Assembly (NCBI RefSeq): GCF_965219715.1
Contig: NZ_OZ244785.1
Location: 1,426,001 to 1,490,000 of the forward strand
Reading direction: 5' to 3'
Source: Bacterioplanoides sp965219715
GTDB taxonomy: Bacteria > Pseudomonadota > Gammaproteobacteria > Pseudomonadales > Oceanobacteraceae
Length of the DNA: 64,000 nucleotides
Below the pieces are notes generated by a model that did no database searches, was not told where the DNA came from, and saw nothing but the letters and a program-made list of their open reading frames with translations. Made by a program: the position numbers and the translations under genes. Shown here piece after piece: positions 7,352 through 16,059 of the stretch (the first letter of the stretch is position 1; every line of letters begins with the position of its first letter).

Positions 7352-8560
7352 ATGAACCATCTGCATACAACCGTTTCGATACTGCTCTTTGCTTTTCTCA
7401 CTGCAAGCTGCGGCACGGGTTCCGCGCAAGATAAGAACCCAGAGCAAACCAACAGCAACACTCCAAAACAAGATCCGGTAACCACTCCAGATTCCAAAAC
7501 TAACCCAACACCAAGGCTGGTAACCCTGTATCCATATCTGGAAAGGCCATGGGGTATGGATTTTCTACCTGACGGTCGCATGCTGATCAGCCAACGCCAG
7601 GGAAGCATGGTTTTGATGAACAACACAGGTACGGAGTTAACCGCCCGGTTAACCGGCCTTCCCGCAGTGAAGTTCGACCGTCAGGGTGGCTTGCTGGACG
7701 TTGCGGTAGACCCGGACTTCAGCATGAATCGCTGGATCTACTGGAGTTACAGTGAATCCGACAGTACGTCTTCCAGAACCGGCACGGCCGTTGCGCGTGG
7801 CAAGCTGAGTAACAACCATCTCACGGACGTCCAGGTAATCTATCGTCAGACGCCAAAAATCAGTGCCTCCAGCCAGGTTCATTATGGTTCAAGGCTGGTA
7901 TTTTCCCGGGATAAAACTCTGTTTATCACTCTGGGTGACCGTGGCCAGCGCGATTTGGCACAGGATCTCTCCACTTCAATTGGCAAAGTTGTGCGGATAA
8001 ACCGCGATGGTTCGATTCCGGCGGATAGCCCGACATTCAGCCAGGAGAATGCTCTGCCAGAGATCTGGAGCTATGGCCACCGAAACCCACAAGGGGCCGC
8101 GCTTCACCCAACCACCGGAGAGTTATGGTTATCAGAACACGGGCCACAAGGCGGCGATGAGATTAACCGTGTTATTGCCGGGCAAAATTATGGCTGGCCG
8201 ATAAAAAGTTACGGTTGTGAATACTCCTCACCCGTGAGTGACAATTGCCGTATCGGTGGTGGAGTTCATGCGCCCGATTATATTGAGCCGATCAGCACCT
8301 GGGTGCCTGTGTCCACCGCTCCGGCAGGTATCGCGTTTTATTCCGGTACTGAATTTCCTGAGTGGCGCGGAGACTTATTTGTTGCAGCCCTGAGAGATCG
8401 GGTTCTGTGGCACCTGGATTTAACCGGCACTAAAGAATCCGGCCGTAAAAAATTATTTACTGAACTGGATGATCGCATCCGGGATGTCAATTACGGCCCT
8501 GATGGTAAACTGTATTTATTAACGGATGCAGGCAGGCTGATTAAAGTAACACCGGAATAA
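7352..8560 (+). CDS. PQQ-dependent glucose/sorbosone dehydrogenase-like lipoprotein
   Basis: 402 residues. The N-terminus ends in the lipobox LTASC, so this is a periplasm-facing lipoprotein, followed by a short Asn/Thr/Pro linker to about residue 50. The rest is a six-bladed beta-propeller of the GSDH/Hhip family: ERPWGMDFLPDGRMLISQRQG, a GGLLDVAVDPDF strand, HYGSRLVFSRDKTLFITLGDRG and WSYGHRNPQGAALHPTTGELWLSEHGPQGGDEINR carry the usual His, Arg and Glu ligands. These YliI-type enzymes oxidise aldose sugars with PQQ. No PQQ synthesis genes are in the window. Confidence 0.88.
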   Translation: MNHLHTTVSILLFAFLTASCGTGSAQDKNPEQTNSNTPKQDPVTTPDSKTNPTPRLVTLYPYLERPWGMDFLPDGRMLISQRQGSMVLMNNTGTELTARLTGLPAVKFDRQGGLLDVAVDPDFSMNRWIYWSYSESDSTSSRTGTAVARGKLSNNHLTDVQVIYRQTPKISASSQVHYGSRLVFSRDKTLFITLGDRGQRDLAQDLSTSIGKVVRINRDGSIPADSPTFSQENALPEIWSYGHRNPQGAALHPTTGELWLSEHGPQGGDEINRVIAGQNYGWPIKSYGCEYSSPVSDNCRIGGGVHAPDYIEPISTWVPVSTAPAGIAFYSGTEFPEWRGDLFVAALRDRVLWHLDLTGTKESGRKKLFTELDDRIRDVNYGPDGKLYLLTDAGRLIKVTPE

Positions 8561-8566
8561 CCGTTA

Positions 8567-9451
8567 TTAAAACTCCCCTCTTAGCCAGCTAAAGCGCTCA
8601 TCATTCTGATGGCGCTCGTGCCACAGTAATTTCACCTCAATATCCGCCAACGACATGGGTACCGGCCGCCACACCAAACCGTAAATAGTCGCTGCTTTTT
8701 CCGCCAGACTTTGGGGAACACAGGCAATAAAATCGGTGCCATTTACTAATGCGGGTATGCTACCCAAATCATCACTATAAATAGCGATATGCCGATTTAT
8801 GCGTTTTTGTCTGGCGTAATGAGATATCGGGTCTTGCCCCGTTGCCAACAAACTCAGCGCTACATGGGAATAATCAAATAACGACTGCGCTGTTATTTTC
8901 TCAGCCAGCGGATGTGAACGATCCATCAGACAGACAATCGGATCCAGGTAACACACACGCTGACGACTGTGAGACGTCGCGCCGACACCGGCCGCCAGAA
9001 TAAAATCCAGCTCGCCGTTTTCCAGCCGTTGATAACTGTTTTCGCTCAAGCGGTTGATACGAAAACTCAGCCCCGGAGCCAGTTTATGCAGAGCACGTAG
9101 CCGGGCTGCCAGGTAATGTTCTATTACAAACTCGTGAGTATGAAGAGTGATTTCCCGTTGCCAGTCTCCCGGATCAAATTCAGGTTGCTGCAACAAAGTA
9201 CCGATGGAATCGAGAATGTCACACAGCGGCTGATATAACGACAGCGCTTTATCTGTGGGCTCCAGATGACGGCTGACCCGTACCAGTAAGGGGTCATTAA
9301 AATTCTCCCGCAGGCGCTTCAGGGTGTGGCTCATGGCCGACTGCGACACATACATACGCTCAGCCGCTCGACTGACGTTACGTTCTTCCAGCAAGTAACG
9401 CAGTGCTTTCAGCAGGTTCAGGTCCAACCGTGATATATCAATTTCATTCAT
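8567..9451 (-). CDS. LysR-family transcriptional regulator
   Basis: 294 residues from ATG 9451; a TTG at 9469 is possible but less likely. The N-terminal winged HTH is LNLLKALRYLLEERNVSRAAERMYVSQSAMSHTLKRLRENFNDPLLVR, followed by the PBP-like effector domain (about 90-294). It reads away from the DoxX-like gene at 9534 across an 82-bp gap. The usual LysR layout suggests it controls that gene and itself. The effector is unknown. It ends 6 bp after the stop of the convergent dehydrogenase gene. Confidence 0.85.
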   Translation of the reverse strand: MNEIDISRLDLNLLKALRYLLEERNVSRAAERMYVSQSAMSHTLKRLRENFNDPLLVRVSRHLEPTDKALSLYQPLCDILDSIGTLLQQPEFDPGDWQREITLHTHEFVIEHYLAARLRALHKLAPGLSFRINRLSENSYQRLENGELDFILAAGVGATSHSRQRVCYLDPIVCLMDRSHPLAEKITAQSLFDYSHVALSLLATGQDPISHYARQKRINRHIAIYSDDLGSIPALVNGTDFIACVPQSLAEKAATIYGLVWRPVPMSLADIEVKLLWHERHQNDERFSWLRGEF

Positions 9452-9533
9452 ACCAGTAATTAAGAGCAATCATTTCAGATCATACTAGTACAGACGTAAG
9501 CTGAATGCAGTCCCATACTGCGAGGTCACTATT

Positions 9534-9902
9534 ATGTCGTCAGCGATTACCATCATCAGCGTATTACTGATTGCCTTCTTCCTGTTTGCCAGCTCCATCA
9601 AGCTGACCGGTTGGCAGAAGCAAATCTTTGCTATCCAGCTGCAGTTTTTCCAATCGTACGGTCTGAATCGACAGCTTATGTTTGTTATTGGCCTGATCGA
9701 GTTATTTGGCGCGTCCACACTTTGGTTCCAGCAGAATCTGCTGGGTCTGTCAGGCGCATTGGCAATATTCTTTACGTCGATTGGCGCTATCGCTTTTCAT
9801 CTGAAGTTTGATACCTGGAAAGATGGCATTCCGGCCTTTATTACAGGCGTATTATCTGCCTTTCTGATTGCTCAGCATCCCGCTTCTCAGAACTTATTTT
9901 GA
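9534..9902 (+). CDS. DoxX-like membrane protein
   Basis: 122 residues with four hydrophobic segments (about 5-25, 46-66, 70-90, 98-115). The pattern FASSIKLTGWQKQI...FVIGLIELFGASTLWFQQ matches DoxX-like integral membrane proteins, small quinone or redox-associated proteins of uncertain function. The divergent LysR gene is the probable regulator. The following 217 bp to 10119 hold no gene. Confidence 0.7.
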   Translation: MSSAITIISVLLIAFFLFASSIKLTGWQKQIFAIQLQFFQSYGLNRQLMFVIGLIELFGASTLWFQQNLLGLSGALAIFFTSIGAIAFHLKFDTWKDGIPAFITGVLSAFLIAQHPASQNLF

Positions 9903-10119
9903 CCCATTTATAACGCCTGAATATTCTGAAATTTACGTCTTGATTTTAAACTTTATTTACTTACAGAGTTTGCTCAAGGATATTAAAAATCAAATAAAAA
10001 CAGCTAGTTACAGATATCAAAGACTGATTTTGTACATAGATAAAGTTTCCGTACAAGATAGTTAAATTATTTTCTTGGCGATACAGTTCTACGTGTTTTC
10101 TCAACGCGGAGCATAAATA

Positions 10120-10569
10120 ATGGCATTTATTATTGTCAGAGCTATTCACATCCTATGCATGGCATTCTGGTTATCTTCATATATCAAAGAGCTCACGAAC
10201 ACACTGGTATTTACCGGAGACCAGAACAAAGATAGAAAGCAGATCGTCAAGCGGGAGAAAATCGCCGGAGCTATAGGTACCCTAAGCGGCATGGGCACCC
10301 TGATCAGTGGTGGTCTTCTGGGGTATCTGTATGGCTTCGGCAACCTGCCCTGGCCAATTCATGCAGGTTTTGCCTTTGCTATTGCTATGGCATTTGTTGG
10401 TGCCTTTGGTATTGGTGGCGTTTATCACCATCTGAATAAAGCTGTTGATCGTGGGGCAGATGTATCCGAGCTGCAGCTGTTATCCGGCAAACTGCTCAGT
10501 TGGAGCAAAGCTGGTTTAATCCTGTGGCTGGTCGTACTACTGCTGATGACGTTGCGGCATATTCTTTAA
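10120..10569 (+). CDS. Hypothetical four-helix membrane protein
   Basis: 149 residues from ATG 10120 after GCGGAGCATAA. Hydrophobic helices are at about 4-22, 50-72, 80-102 and 125-148. The first (IVRAIHILCMAFWLSSYI) places a His and Trp in the membrane as in DUF2269/CopD-like proteins. A loop GVYHHLNKAVDRG follows helix 3. No function can be assigned. It is flanked by gaps of about 150 to 220 bp with no recognisable terminator. Confidence 0.65.
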   Translation: MAFIIVRAIHILCMAFWLSSYIKELTNTLVFTGDQNKDRKQIVKREKIAGAIGTLSGMGTLISGGLLGYLYGFGNLPWPIHAGFAFAIAMAFVGAFGIGGVYHHLNKAVDRGADVSELQLLSGKLLSWSKAGLILWLVVLLLMTLRHIL

Positions 10570-10721
10570 GCGCCCATCACTCTGATAGCGCTCGTGCCAA
10601 AGGCAGCTTTATAAATTTTGTGACCTGGGCTGCAAAAAACCAATAATGATATTTAAATCATTAATTCAGTATGACATAACACCAGAGTAATTTTAGCCTC
10701 AAGTGTAGTGATCAAAAGTTA

Positions 10722-11213
10722 ATGAACCTTAGACCAATAATCAGCTGTTTCCTTCTGGCATTTCTGCTCACATCCTGCAGCGCTCATAGACTGACTGACA
10801 GCTCAATGCAGGAAGTCAGAAATGGTGAGAAAGTTATTATTCAAACCGACAACGCTGGATTAATATTCCGCATTCTCACGTTATTTCTGATAGAGCCACA
10901 ACAAACTTATATCAGAAAAGTCGATGGCGATTGGATTCCCGAAACATTATTTACGGATGACGAGCTGGCACTGTCTCCTGGCGTGCATAATTTCGAGTTT
11001 TCTTGCGAACAGAGGGGAGAAGACAGAGAAGAAGTCAGAGTCGAAAATCGCCTAATCAACCTTGAGGTAGGCATTCGCTACGTCGTCACATGCTCTTTAT
11101 ATGGTGGATTTACAGTCAAAAGATATCTTGAGCCACCCGAGCAAGAAGAGAATAAAGCAACAGAAAGCACGAAGCCGAGGCACAGTTATAGCCAGCACAG
11201 GGATAGAATGTAA
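10722..11213 (+). CDS. Hypothetical lipoprotein
   Basis: 163 residues from ATG 10722. The signal sequence MNLRPIISCFLLAFLLTSC ends in a lipobox, so this is a likely outer-membrane or periplasmic lipoprotein. The body is beta-rich with a hydrophobic stretch NAGLIFRILTLFLIEPQQ (about 44-61), two cysteines (EFSCEQ, YVVTCSLYGG) and a charged, low-complexity tail. Family not recognised. Confidence 0.65.
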   Translation: MNLRPIISCFLLAFLLTSCSAHRLTDSSMQEVRNGEKVIIQTDNAGLIFRILTLFLIEPQQTYIRKVDGDWIPETLFTDDELALSPGVHNFEFSCEQRGEDREEVRVENRLINLEVGIRYVVTCSLYGGFTVKRYLEPPEQEENKATESTKPRHSYSQHRDRM

Positions 11214-11338
11214 TATCTCGCTTTGCGCTTCCAGGCTGCCTGAACAAGCTGTATTGCCGCCTGTCCTGTATAAGGCAAGATTATCGAAGCCAGCGACCAG
11301 TTACCGTACAATCTGCTAAACAGCAAAGAGACCTGCCC

Positions 11339-11896
11339 ATGAGCTTTCAGATTGAAACCGAACGTTTGATACTGCGCGACTACTGTCACTCAGACTTACA
11401 GGGATTCAGTGCTATGAGTTCAGACCCGGAGTTTCAGCGCTTTTACAGCGAACAGGATTGCACACCGGAACACTGGGCGATGCTGGTTAATATGTTTATT
11501 GATGAGGCGAAACAGTTGCCACGTCAGAAGTTTAATCTGGCGATTCAGCTGAAAGGTGATTCGCAGTTTATTGGCGCCGTCGGTATTCGTCTGGAAGAAT
11601 CAAACGATCGAAGTAATCGCCAGGCCTCTGTCGGCTGTAGCCTGAGCCCGGAATGTCAGCAGCAAGGTATTGCCGCCGAAGCGATGCAGGCTATTATCGA
11701 CTTCGGCTTTAACACACTGGATGTGCATCGTATTTACGCTGACACCATTTCGGAGAACAGCGCCGCAGTAATCTTGTGCCAAAAGCTCGGCTTTCGCCAG
11801 GAAGCTGAATTTATTGAACATCGATATTTTAAAAACCGGTGGTGGAATACTTCGGTTTTTGCGTTGTTAAAACGAGAGTATCGTCCACACCAGTAA
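11339..11896 (+). CDS. GNAT N-acetyltransferase (RimJ/RimL-like)
   Basis: 185 residues. The opening FQIETERLILRDYCHSDLQGFSAMSSDPEF is the hallmark of the Acetyltransf_3 (RimJ/RimL) group. The acetyl-CoA pyrophosphate loop is SLSPECQQQGIAAEAMQAII (about 101-120), followed by HRIYADTISENSAAVILCQKLGFRQEAEF. It transfers acetyl from acetyl-CoA to an unknown amine. Single gene between a lipoprotein gene and an SDR gene. Confidence 0.85.
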   Translation: MSFQIETERLILRDYCHSDLQGFSAMSSDPEFQRFYSEQDCTPEHWAMLVNMFIDEAKQLPRQKFNLAIQLKGDSQFIGAVGIRLEESNDRSNRQASVGCSLSPECQQQGIAAEAMQAIIDFGFNTLDVHRIYADTISENSAAVILCQKLGFRQEAEFIEHRYFKNRWWNTSVFALLKREYRPHQ

Positions 11897-12008
11897 TCCG
11901 TATACAAACCTCCGGGATTTGTATAACCGTTAAATCCCCTCCCCACCCCATACTGACCCTGTTTAATCAATACTCTCTATTTCACAACACCATACAGGGG
12001 ACTCAGCA

Positions 12009-12923
12009 ATGAAACACTGGGACAACAACAGTATTAAAAGTCAGAGCGGTAAGCGTTTCTTAATTACCGGAGCCAACAGTGGTATTGGCCTGGAGGCCGC
12101 CAAAGTGCTGGCGTCCAAAGGTGCAGAAGTAATTCTGGCGGTTCGTAATCTGCAGAAAGGTAAACAGGCACAGGACGAAATAGCACGCTTTGCACCCGGA
12201 ACAAAAACAAGCCTGGTTCAGCTGGATTTGTCCAATCTGGAATCCGTTAATCAATGCGTTGAGCAGCTCCTCCAACAAGGTAAAACCATCGATGTGTTAA
12301 TTAACAACGCCGGTGTTATGCAGTTTGATCGCCGCGAAGAATCTGCTCAGGGTTACGAGCTGATGTGGGCTACCAACCATTTGGGACACTTTGCGTTTAC
12401 CGCTGGAGTTATGCCATTGCTGGAGCAGGCTGAACAACCACGTATCGTTTATCTGAGTAGTATGGTGGCTAAGTTCAAAGCCGCAGATATTTATTATCAG
12501 GATCTGAACTTTGAGAAAAAGTACGACAAAATGGCCGCTTACGCCCAGAGCAAACTGGCAAACATTATGGTGGCTGCTGAGCTGAATCAACGCCTGAAAC
12601 AATCCGGAAGTAAGGTAATTGCACTGGCAGCTCACCCGGGTTATACAGCAACCAATCTGCAACAGCATATGGGTGTATCGGGCATGATTATGAATGCGCT
12701 GTTTGCTCAGAAAATCCCGATGGGTACGTTACCCACCTTAATGGCAGCGACTGATGACAGGCTAACCGGGGGTGAATATATCGGCCCGGCACAAATGAAG
12801 AACTGGCGCGGTTATCCAGGTAAAAATACCCTGCCGAAAGCGGCTGAAGATGCGCAGCAACGCCAGCGTCTGTGGCAAACCACCGAAGATATTCTCGGGC
12901 TGTCGTTTTTGTCACCCGCTTGA
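12009..12923 (+). CDS. Short-chain dehydrogenase/reductase (retinol dehydrogenase-like)
   Basis: 304 residues. The Rossmann NAD(P) loop is TGANSGIGLEAAK (about 20-32), followed by LINNAGVM (about 97-104), the catalytic Ser in VYLSSM (about 150) and YAQSK (Tyr-x-x-x-Lys, about 178-182). The downstream AHPGYTATNLQ is typical of the subgroup related to retinol dehydrogenases and protochlorophyllide reductase-like SDRs. Substrate unknown. ATG 12009 follows CAGGGGACTCAGCA. The AraC gene 56 bp downstream may regulate it. Confidence 0.85.
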   Translation: MKHWDNNSIKSQSGKRFLITGANSGIGLEAAKVLASKGAEVILAVRNLQKGKQAQDEIARFAPGTKTSLVQLDLSNLESVNQCVEQLLQQGKTIDVLINNAGVMQFDRREESAQGYELMWATNHLGHFAFTAGVMPLLEQAEQPRIVYLSSMVAKFKAADIYYQDLNFEKKYDKMAAYAQSKLANIMVAAELNQRLKQSGSKVIALAAHPGYTATNLQQHMGVSGMIMNALFAQKIPMGTLPTLMAATDDRLTGGEYIGPAQMKNWRGYPGKNTLPKAAEDAQQRQRLWQTTEDILGLSFLSPA

Positions 12924-12979
12924 TTTAGGCTGGTAACCTGCAAATCTTATATATCCACCACAACATCAGTGAATCGATC

Positions 12980-13888
12980 ATGTCTGACCTACTTGTAATT
13001 AACACCATCAGCGAGGCGGTAAACCTGTATACCGGTAAAACACCGGATCATCCGTTGATTCATGTGGTGGATCTTAACGACACCGAGATCCCGGCAGGCC
13101 TGAATAACATTCGTATCTGCAGCAATCTGTACAGCCTGGTATTAAAGGTAAATGCCAACGCCCAGGTTCAGTATGGCCGCAATCAATACGATTTCAGCAG
13201 TGGTGTCATCACGGCCTACGCGCCGGGTCAGATTATTCAGGTTGACGAGACCTATAAACCCGGCGACCTGAAGGGCTGGTCGTTGATGTTCCATCCGGAT
13301 TTATTGCTGCATCACCCGCTGCAACAAACCATCAAACAATACGGTTATTTCTCTTACGACGTGTGTGAGGCGTTACATGCATCGGAACGAGAGCAACAGA
13401 TGCTCAATCAACTGGCAGAAGAAATTCGCCGGGAAACTCAACAAAATCAGGATGAATTCAGCCTGGATATTTTATTAACCAGTGTTGAGCTATTACTGAA
13501 ATACACCGACCGTTATTTTAACCGGCAATTTTTAACCCGTAAGCCCTTCTACCAGGACAGCATTGAACGCTTTAGTCGTTTGGTCGATGAACATCTGGAT
13601 AAAGCCGCTGAAACTGAATCCGGTTTACCCTCGGTTAATCAGCTCGCTGCAGAAATGAATATGTCGGCCAACTATATGAGTGATTTATTGCGCAAACAGA
13701 CCGGAAAAAGTGCTCAGGAGTTGATTCATCAGCAACTGATCGAAAAAGCGAAATACCGTTTGCTGAACTCGGATGACAGTGTCGCCACCATTGCTTATCA
13801 GCTGGGGTTTGAATATCCGCAGTATTTCAGCCGGATATTTAAGAAAAAAACGTCGATGACGCCACAGGAGTTCCGCAAACTGCATTGA
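12980..13888 (+). CDS. AraC-family transcriptional regulator
   Basis: 302 residues. The N-terminal part (1-170) has a cupin-like sensor with ITAYAPGQIIQVDET. The C-terminal double HTH (about 205-302) includes VNQLAAEMNMSANYMSDLLRKQTGKS and VATIAYQLGFEYPQYFSRIFKKKTSMTPQEFRK. The adjacent SDR gene is the most likely target. It converges on the GntR gene; a short hairpin TGATTG-CGG-CAATCA sits at its stop. Confidence 0.85.
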   Translation: MSDLLVINTISEAVNLYTGKTPDHPLIHVVDLNDTEIPAGLNNIRICSNLYSLVLKVNANAQVQYGRNQYDFSSGVITAYAPGQIIQVDETYKPGDLKGWSLMFHPDLLLHHPLQQTIKQYGYFSYDVCEALHASEREQQMLNQLAEEIRRETQQNQDEFSLDILLTSVELLLKYTDRYFNRQFLTRKPFYQDSIERFSRLVDEHLDKAAETESGLPSVNQLAAEMNMSANYMSDLLRKQTGKSAQELIHQQLIEKAKYRLLNSDDSVATIAYQLGFEYPQYFSRIFKKKTSMTPQEFRKLH

Positions 13889-13914
13889 TTGCGGCAATCA
13901 TCACAGCAGGACAA

Positions 13915-14619
13915 TTAATTCGAACAAAAGGCGCGCAACTCAATGGCGCTGTGTACCCAGAATTCCTGATCATATTCTACCGGTACCCGATCCCCTTCAA
14001 AGCGAATTCGCTCAACGCCTAAACAGGGCGCACCGTTAATATGCGATAAGGCTTCGGCAACATCGTCATATACCGCAGAGACTTTGATACGGTTATCTTC
14101 GTGGGTAATTTCGACATCGTAGTCACGCTGCATCAGCGTGGTTAACGAGCCTTCCATGTGTTTTTTGGCAATGCCAGAAAAACGCGCCTCAGGCAGATAA
14201 ATCACCTCATACAACACCGGGCGACCGTCGAGTGAACGTAAGCGCTTCAACTCGATCAGCTTGTCTGAGCCGGTTACCTGCAACACCTTGCGTGCCTGGG
14301 CCGGGCCTTTAATACAACGCTGGCTGATCAGCTCAGTTGCTGGCTCTTTATTCTGTTGCGCTGCCAGCATATAGAAGTTCACCCGTGAGGACGGATCATA
14401 TTCCAGTCGGGATGGCGTCACAAACCAGCCACGGCGGTTGGAACGATAAATCAGACCTTCCGATTCCAGCTTGGACAACGCATCACGCACGGTAATCCGG
14501 GTGCTGTTAAATTGCTCCACCAGCTCTCGCTCAGACGGTAAGCGTGCATTGACACACAGCTTGCCGGAACTGATCTGGTGGGCAAGATAATCGCGTATTT
14601 CTAAACTGGCGGATTGCAT
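13915..14619 (-). CDS. GntR/UTRA (HutC-type) regulator of aminophosphonate genes
   Basis: 234 residues from ATG 14619; a GTG at 14655 overlapping the permease stop is the alternative start. The wHTH is LPSERELVEQFNSTRITVRDALSKLESEGLIYRSNRRGWFV, followed by a UTRA ligand domain (about 75-234) with KRLRSLDGRPVLYEVIYLP and LGVERIRFEGDRVPVEYDQEFW. Regulators of this group are common beside phnW/phnX. It is the last gene of the operon with the FAD oxidoreductase and DUF5690 permease. HutC-type operators at 2216, 17333 and 25292 give a predicted regulon covering phnWX, its own operon and the TonB receptor. The inducer is inferred to be 2-AEP or a related compound. Confidence 0.85.
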   Translation of the reverse strand: MQSASLEIRDYLAHQISSGKLCVNARLPSERELVEQFNSTRITVRDALSKLESEGLIYRSNRRGWFVTPSRLEYDPSSRVNFYMLAAQQNKEPATELISQRCIKGPAQARKVLQVTGSDKLIELKRLRSLDGRPVLYEVIYLPEARFSGIAKKHMEGSLTTLMQRDYDVEITHEDNRIKVSAVYDDVAEALSHINGAPCLGVERIRFEGDRVPVEYDQEFWVHSAIELRAFCSN

Positions 14620-14647
14620 AGTCGGTTTTCCCGATGCCGGTGCTCTG

Positions 14648-16039
14648 TTAATCACGGGCAAATTCTACCTGTCCGGCGGGAACGAAAGAAGCGTCTTTTT
14701 CATCCTTGCTGAGCTGATTATTGCGATTATCTTCGGATTCAGTTTTTTCCGGGCGCTGTTCAACAAAGAAGCGCCAGCGGAAGTACAACCAGGAAGTCAG
14801 TGTCAGCGAGCCACCCACGATTGCAGTGACATAAATGGCTTTGATAAAGAAGGTCAGCCAGCTGAGATCGGGAGAATGGAAGTTCTTCACCAGCATTAAG
14901 CTGACACTGCCAAGATAACCTGCGCTGTCTGCCAGATAAATCAGGAAACCAGCGTTAGCAACACCACCGGCAATGGCAACAAACCGATCGAATAAAAAAC
15001 AGTTAAACGGAATGTAAGATAAATATAGCCCGGTGCCCAGCAACACCATCCAGGCCTTGCTATCAAGCCCGGCGAACTGATACGCCCAGGTCGATCCACC
15101 GAGAATCACACAACCAAGAATGATAGCGACATGATTCGCTGTAAACGCTTTAAAGTTGTCGCGAATAAACATCAGCAGTGCTAATGCCACCAGCACCATG
15201 GCAGCTATACGAACACCGGCATAGGTAAAGATTTCCGGCTCATTGCCATAACCCAGCGCCATCCAGATCTCTGAAGAAAAGTTGTCACGGAAATCGCGCA
15301 GTGCAGTAAATAACAGAAAGGCGGTAATTAACGCTAATAAACCAAACCAGTATTTCGAAAACAAATTCCAGCGATCGGCGGCTGTCATCGGCTGGCGTTT
15401 CTGTCGGGCCGCTTCATCATCAGCATTTGGCTCAGGTAATAGCGATAACGCATACACTGAGATAAACAGCAGCGGTGTAAATACCAGACCGGTTAATACC
15501 GGCATCCAGAATTCCGGCACATCAAAATAAACAATCAGAGATTTTCCTACTGACCGAACCATACCCGAGGCAACAATAAAGGATGCACTTAAACCGGCTC
15601 CCAATAATTCACTGGTACGCCGTCCTTCGAGATAACTGAAAACCAGCCCCCAGATCATTCCCAGCGGTAAACCGTTTAAAAACATTGCCAGTGGTTTCCA
15701 TTCCAGTGGCACCACAGCAAACAATAACAGTGCAAGTTCTGCTGACATAATCAGAGTCAGAATCGCAATAGCACGACGGTTATGCAACATCGAAGAAACG
15801 ACTTTAATGCCAATGAATTTCGACAACAAATAACCCATTACCTGAGACAAAATCAGCATGACTTTAAAATCAATGCCAAACCAGTCACTGTATTCGTAAT
15901 GACCAACCACAAACGGTTTGCGGAACGCATACATGGAAAAATAGGTCAGAAATGCCGCACTGATGGCAAAAATCACGAACCAGGGTAATGGAGCCCGCTC
16001 TAACCAATGATGAATTTTACGCTGAATTTTTGTGTGCAT
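14648..16039 (-). CDS. DUF5690 MFS-like permease, predicted aminophosphonate transporter
   Basis: 463 residues from ATG 16039 (AAGGT upstream); a start at 16096 would overlap the preceding gene. About 12 hydrophobic helices. The segments YFSMYAFRKPFVVGHYEYSDWFGIDFKVML, QVMGYLLSKFIGIKV and NGLPLGMIWGLVFSYLEGRRTSELLGAGLSASFIVASG are the DUF5690 signature, related to the organophosphate/UhpC-type MFS transporters. It lies 20 bp after the FAD oxidoreductase gene, and its stop abuts or overlaps the start of the GntR gene. Operon position and operator suggest inner-membrane uptake of 2-AEP or a derivative, which is inference. The C-terminal 40 residues are charged and cytoplasmic. Confidence 0.85.
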   Translation of the reverse strand: MHTKIQRKIHHWLERAPLPWFVIFAISAAFLTYFSMYAFRKPFVVGHYEYSDWFGIDFKVMLILSQVMGYLLSKFIGIKVVSSMLHNRRAIAILTLIMSAELALLLFAVVPLEWKPLAMFLNGLPLGMIWGLVFSYLEGRRTSELLGAGLSASFIVASGMVRSVGKSLIVYFDVPEFWMPVLTGLVFTPLLFISVYALSLLPEPNADDEAARQKRQPMTAADRWNLFSKYWFGLLALITAFLLFTALRDFRDNFSSEIWMALGYGNEPEIFTYAGVRIAAMVLVALALLMFIRDNFKAFTANHVAIILGCVILGGSTWAYQFAGLDSKAWMVLLGTGLYLSYIPFNCFLFDRFVAIAGGVANAGFLIYLADSAGYLGSVSLMLVKNFHSPDLSWLTFFIKAIYVTAIVGGSLTLTSWLYFRWRFFVEQRPEKTESEDNRNNQLSKDEKDASFVPAGQVEFARD

Positions 16040-16059
16040 ATCGGGTACCTTGCTGGCCG

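Noticed and set aside
10726..10737. TTAGACCA half-site resembling the GntR operator
   Set aside because: Only one half matches, it lies inside a coding region, and no palindrome is present.
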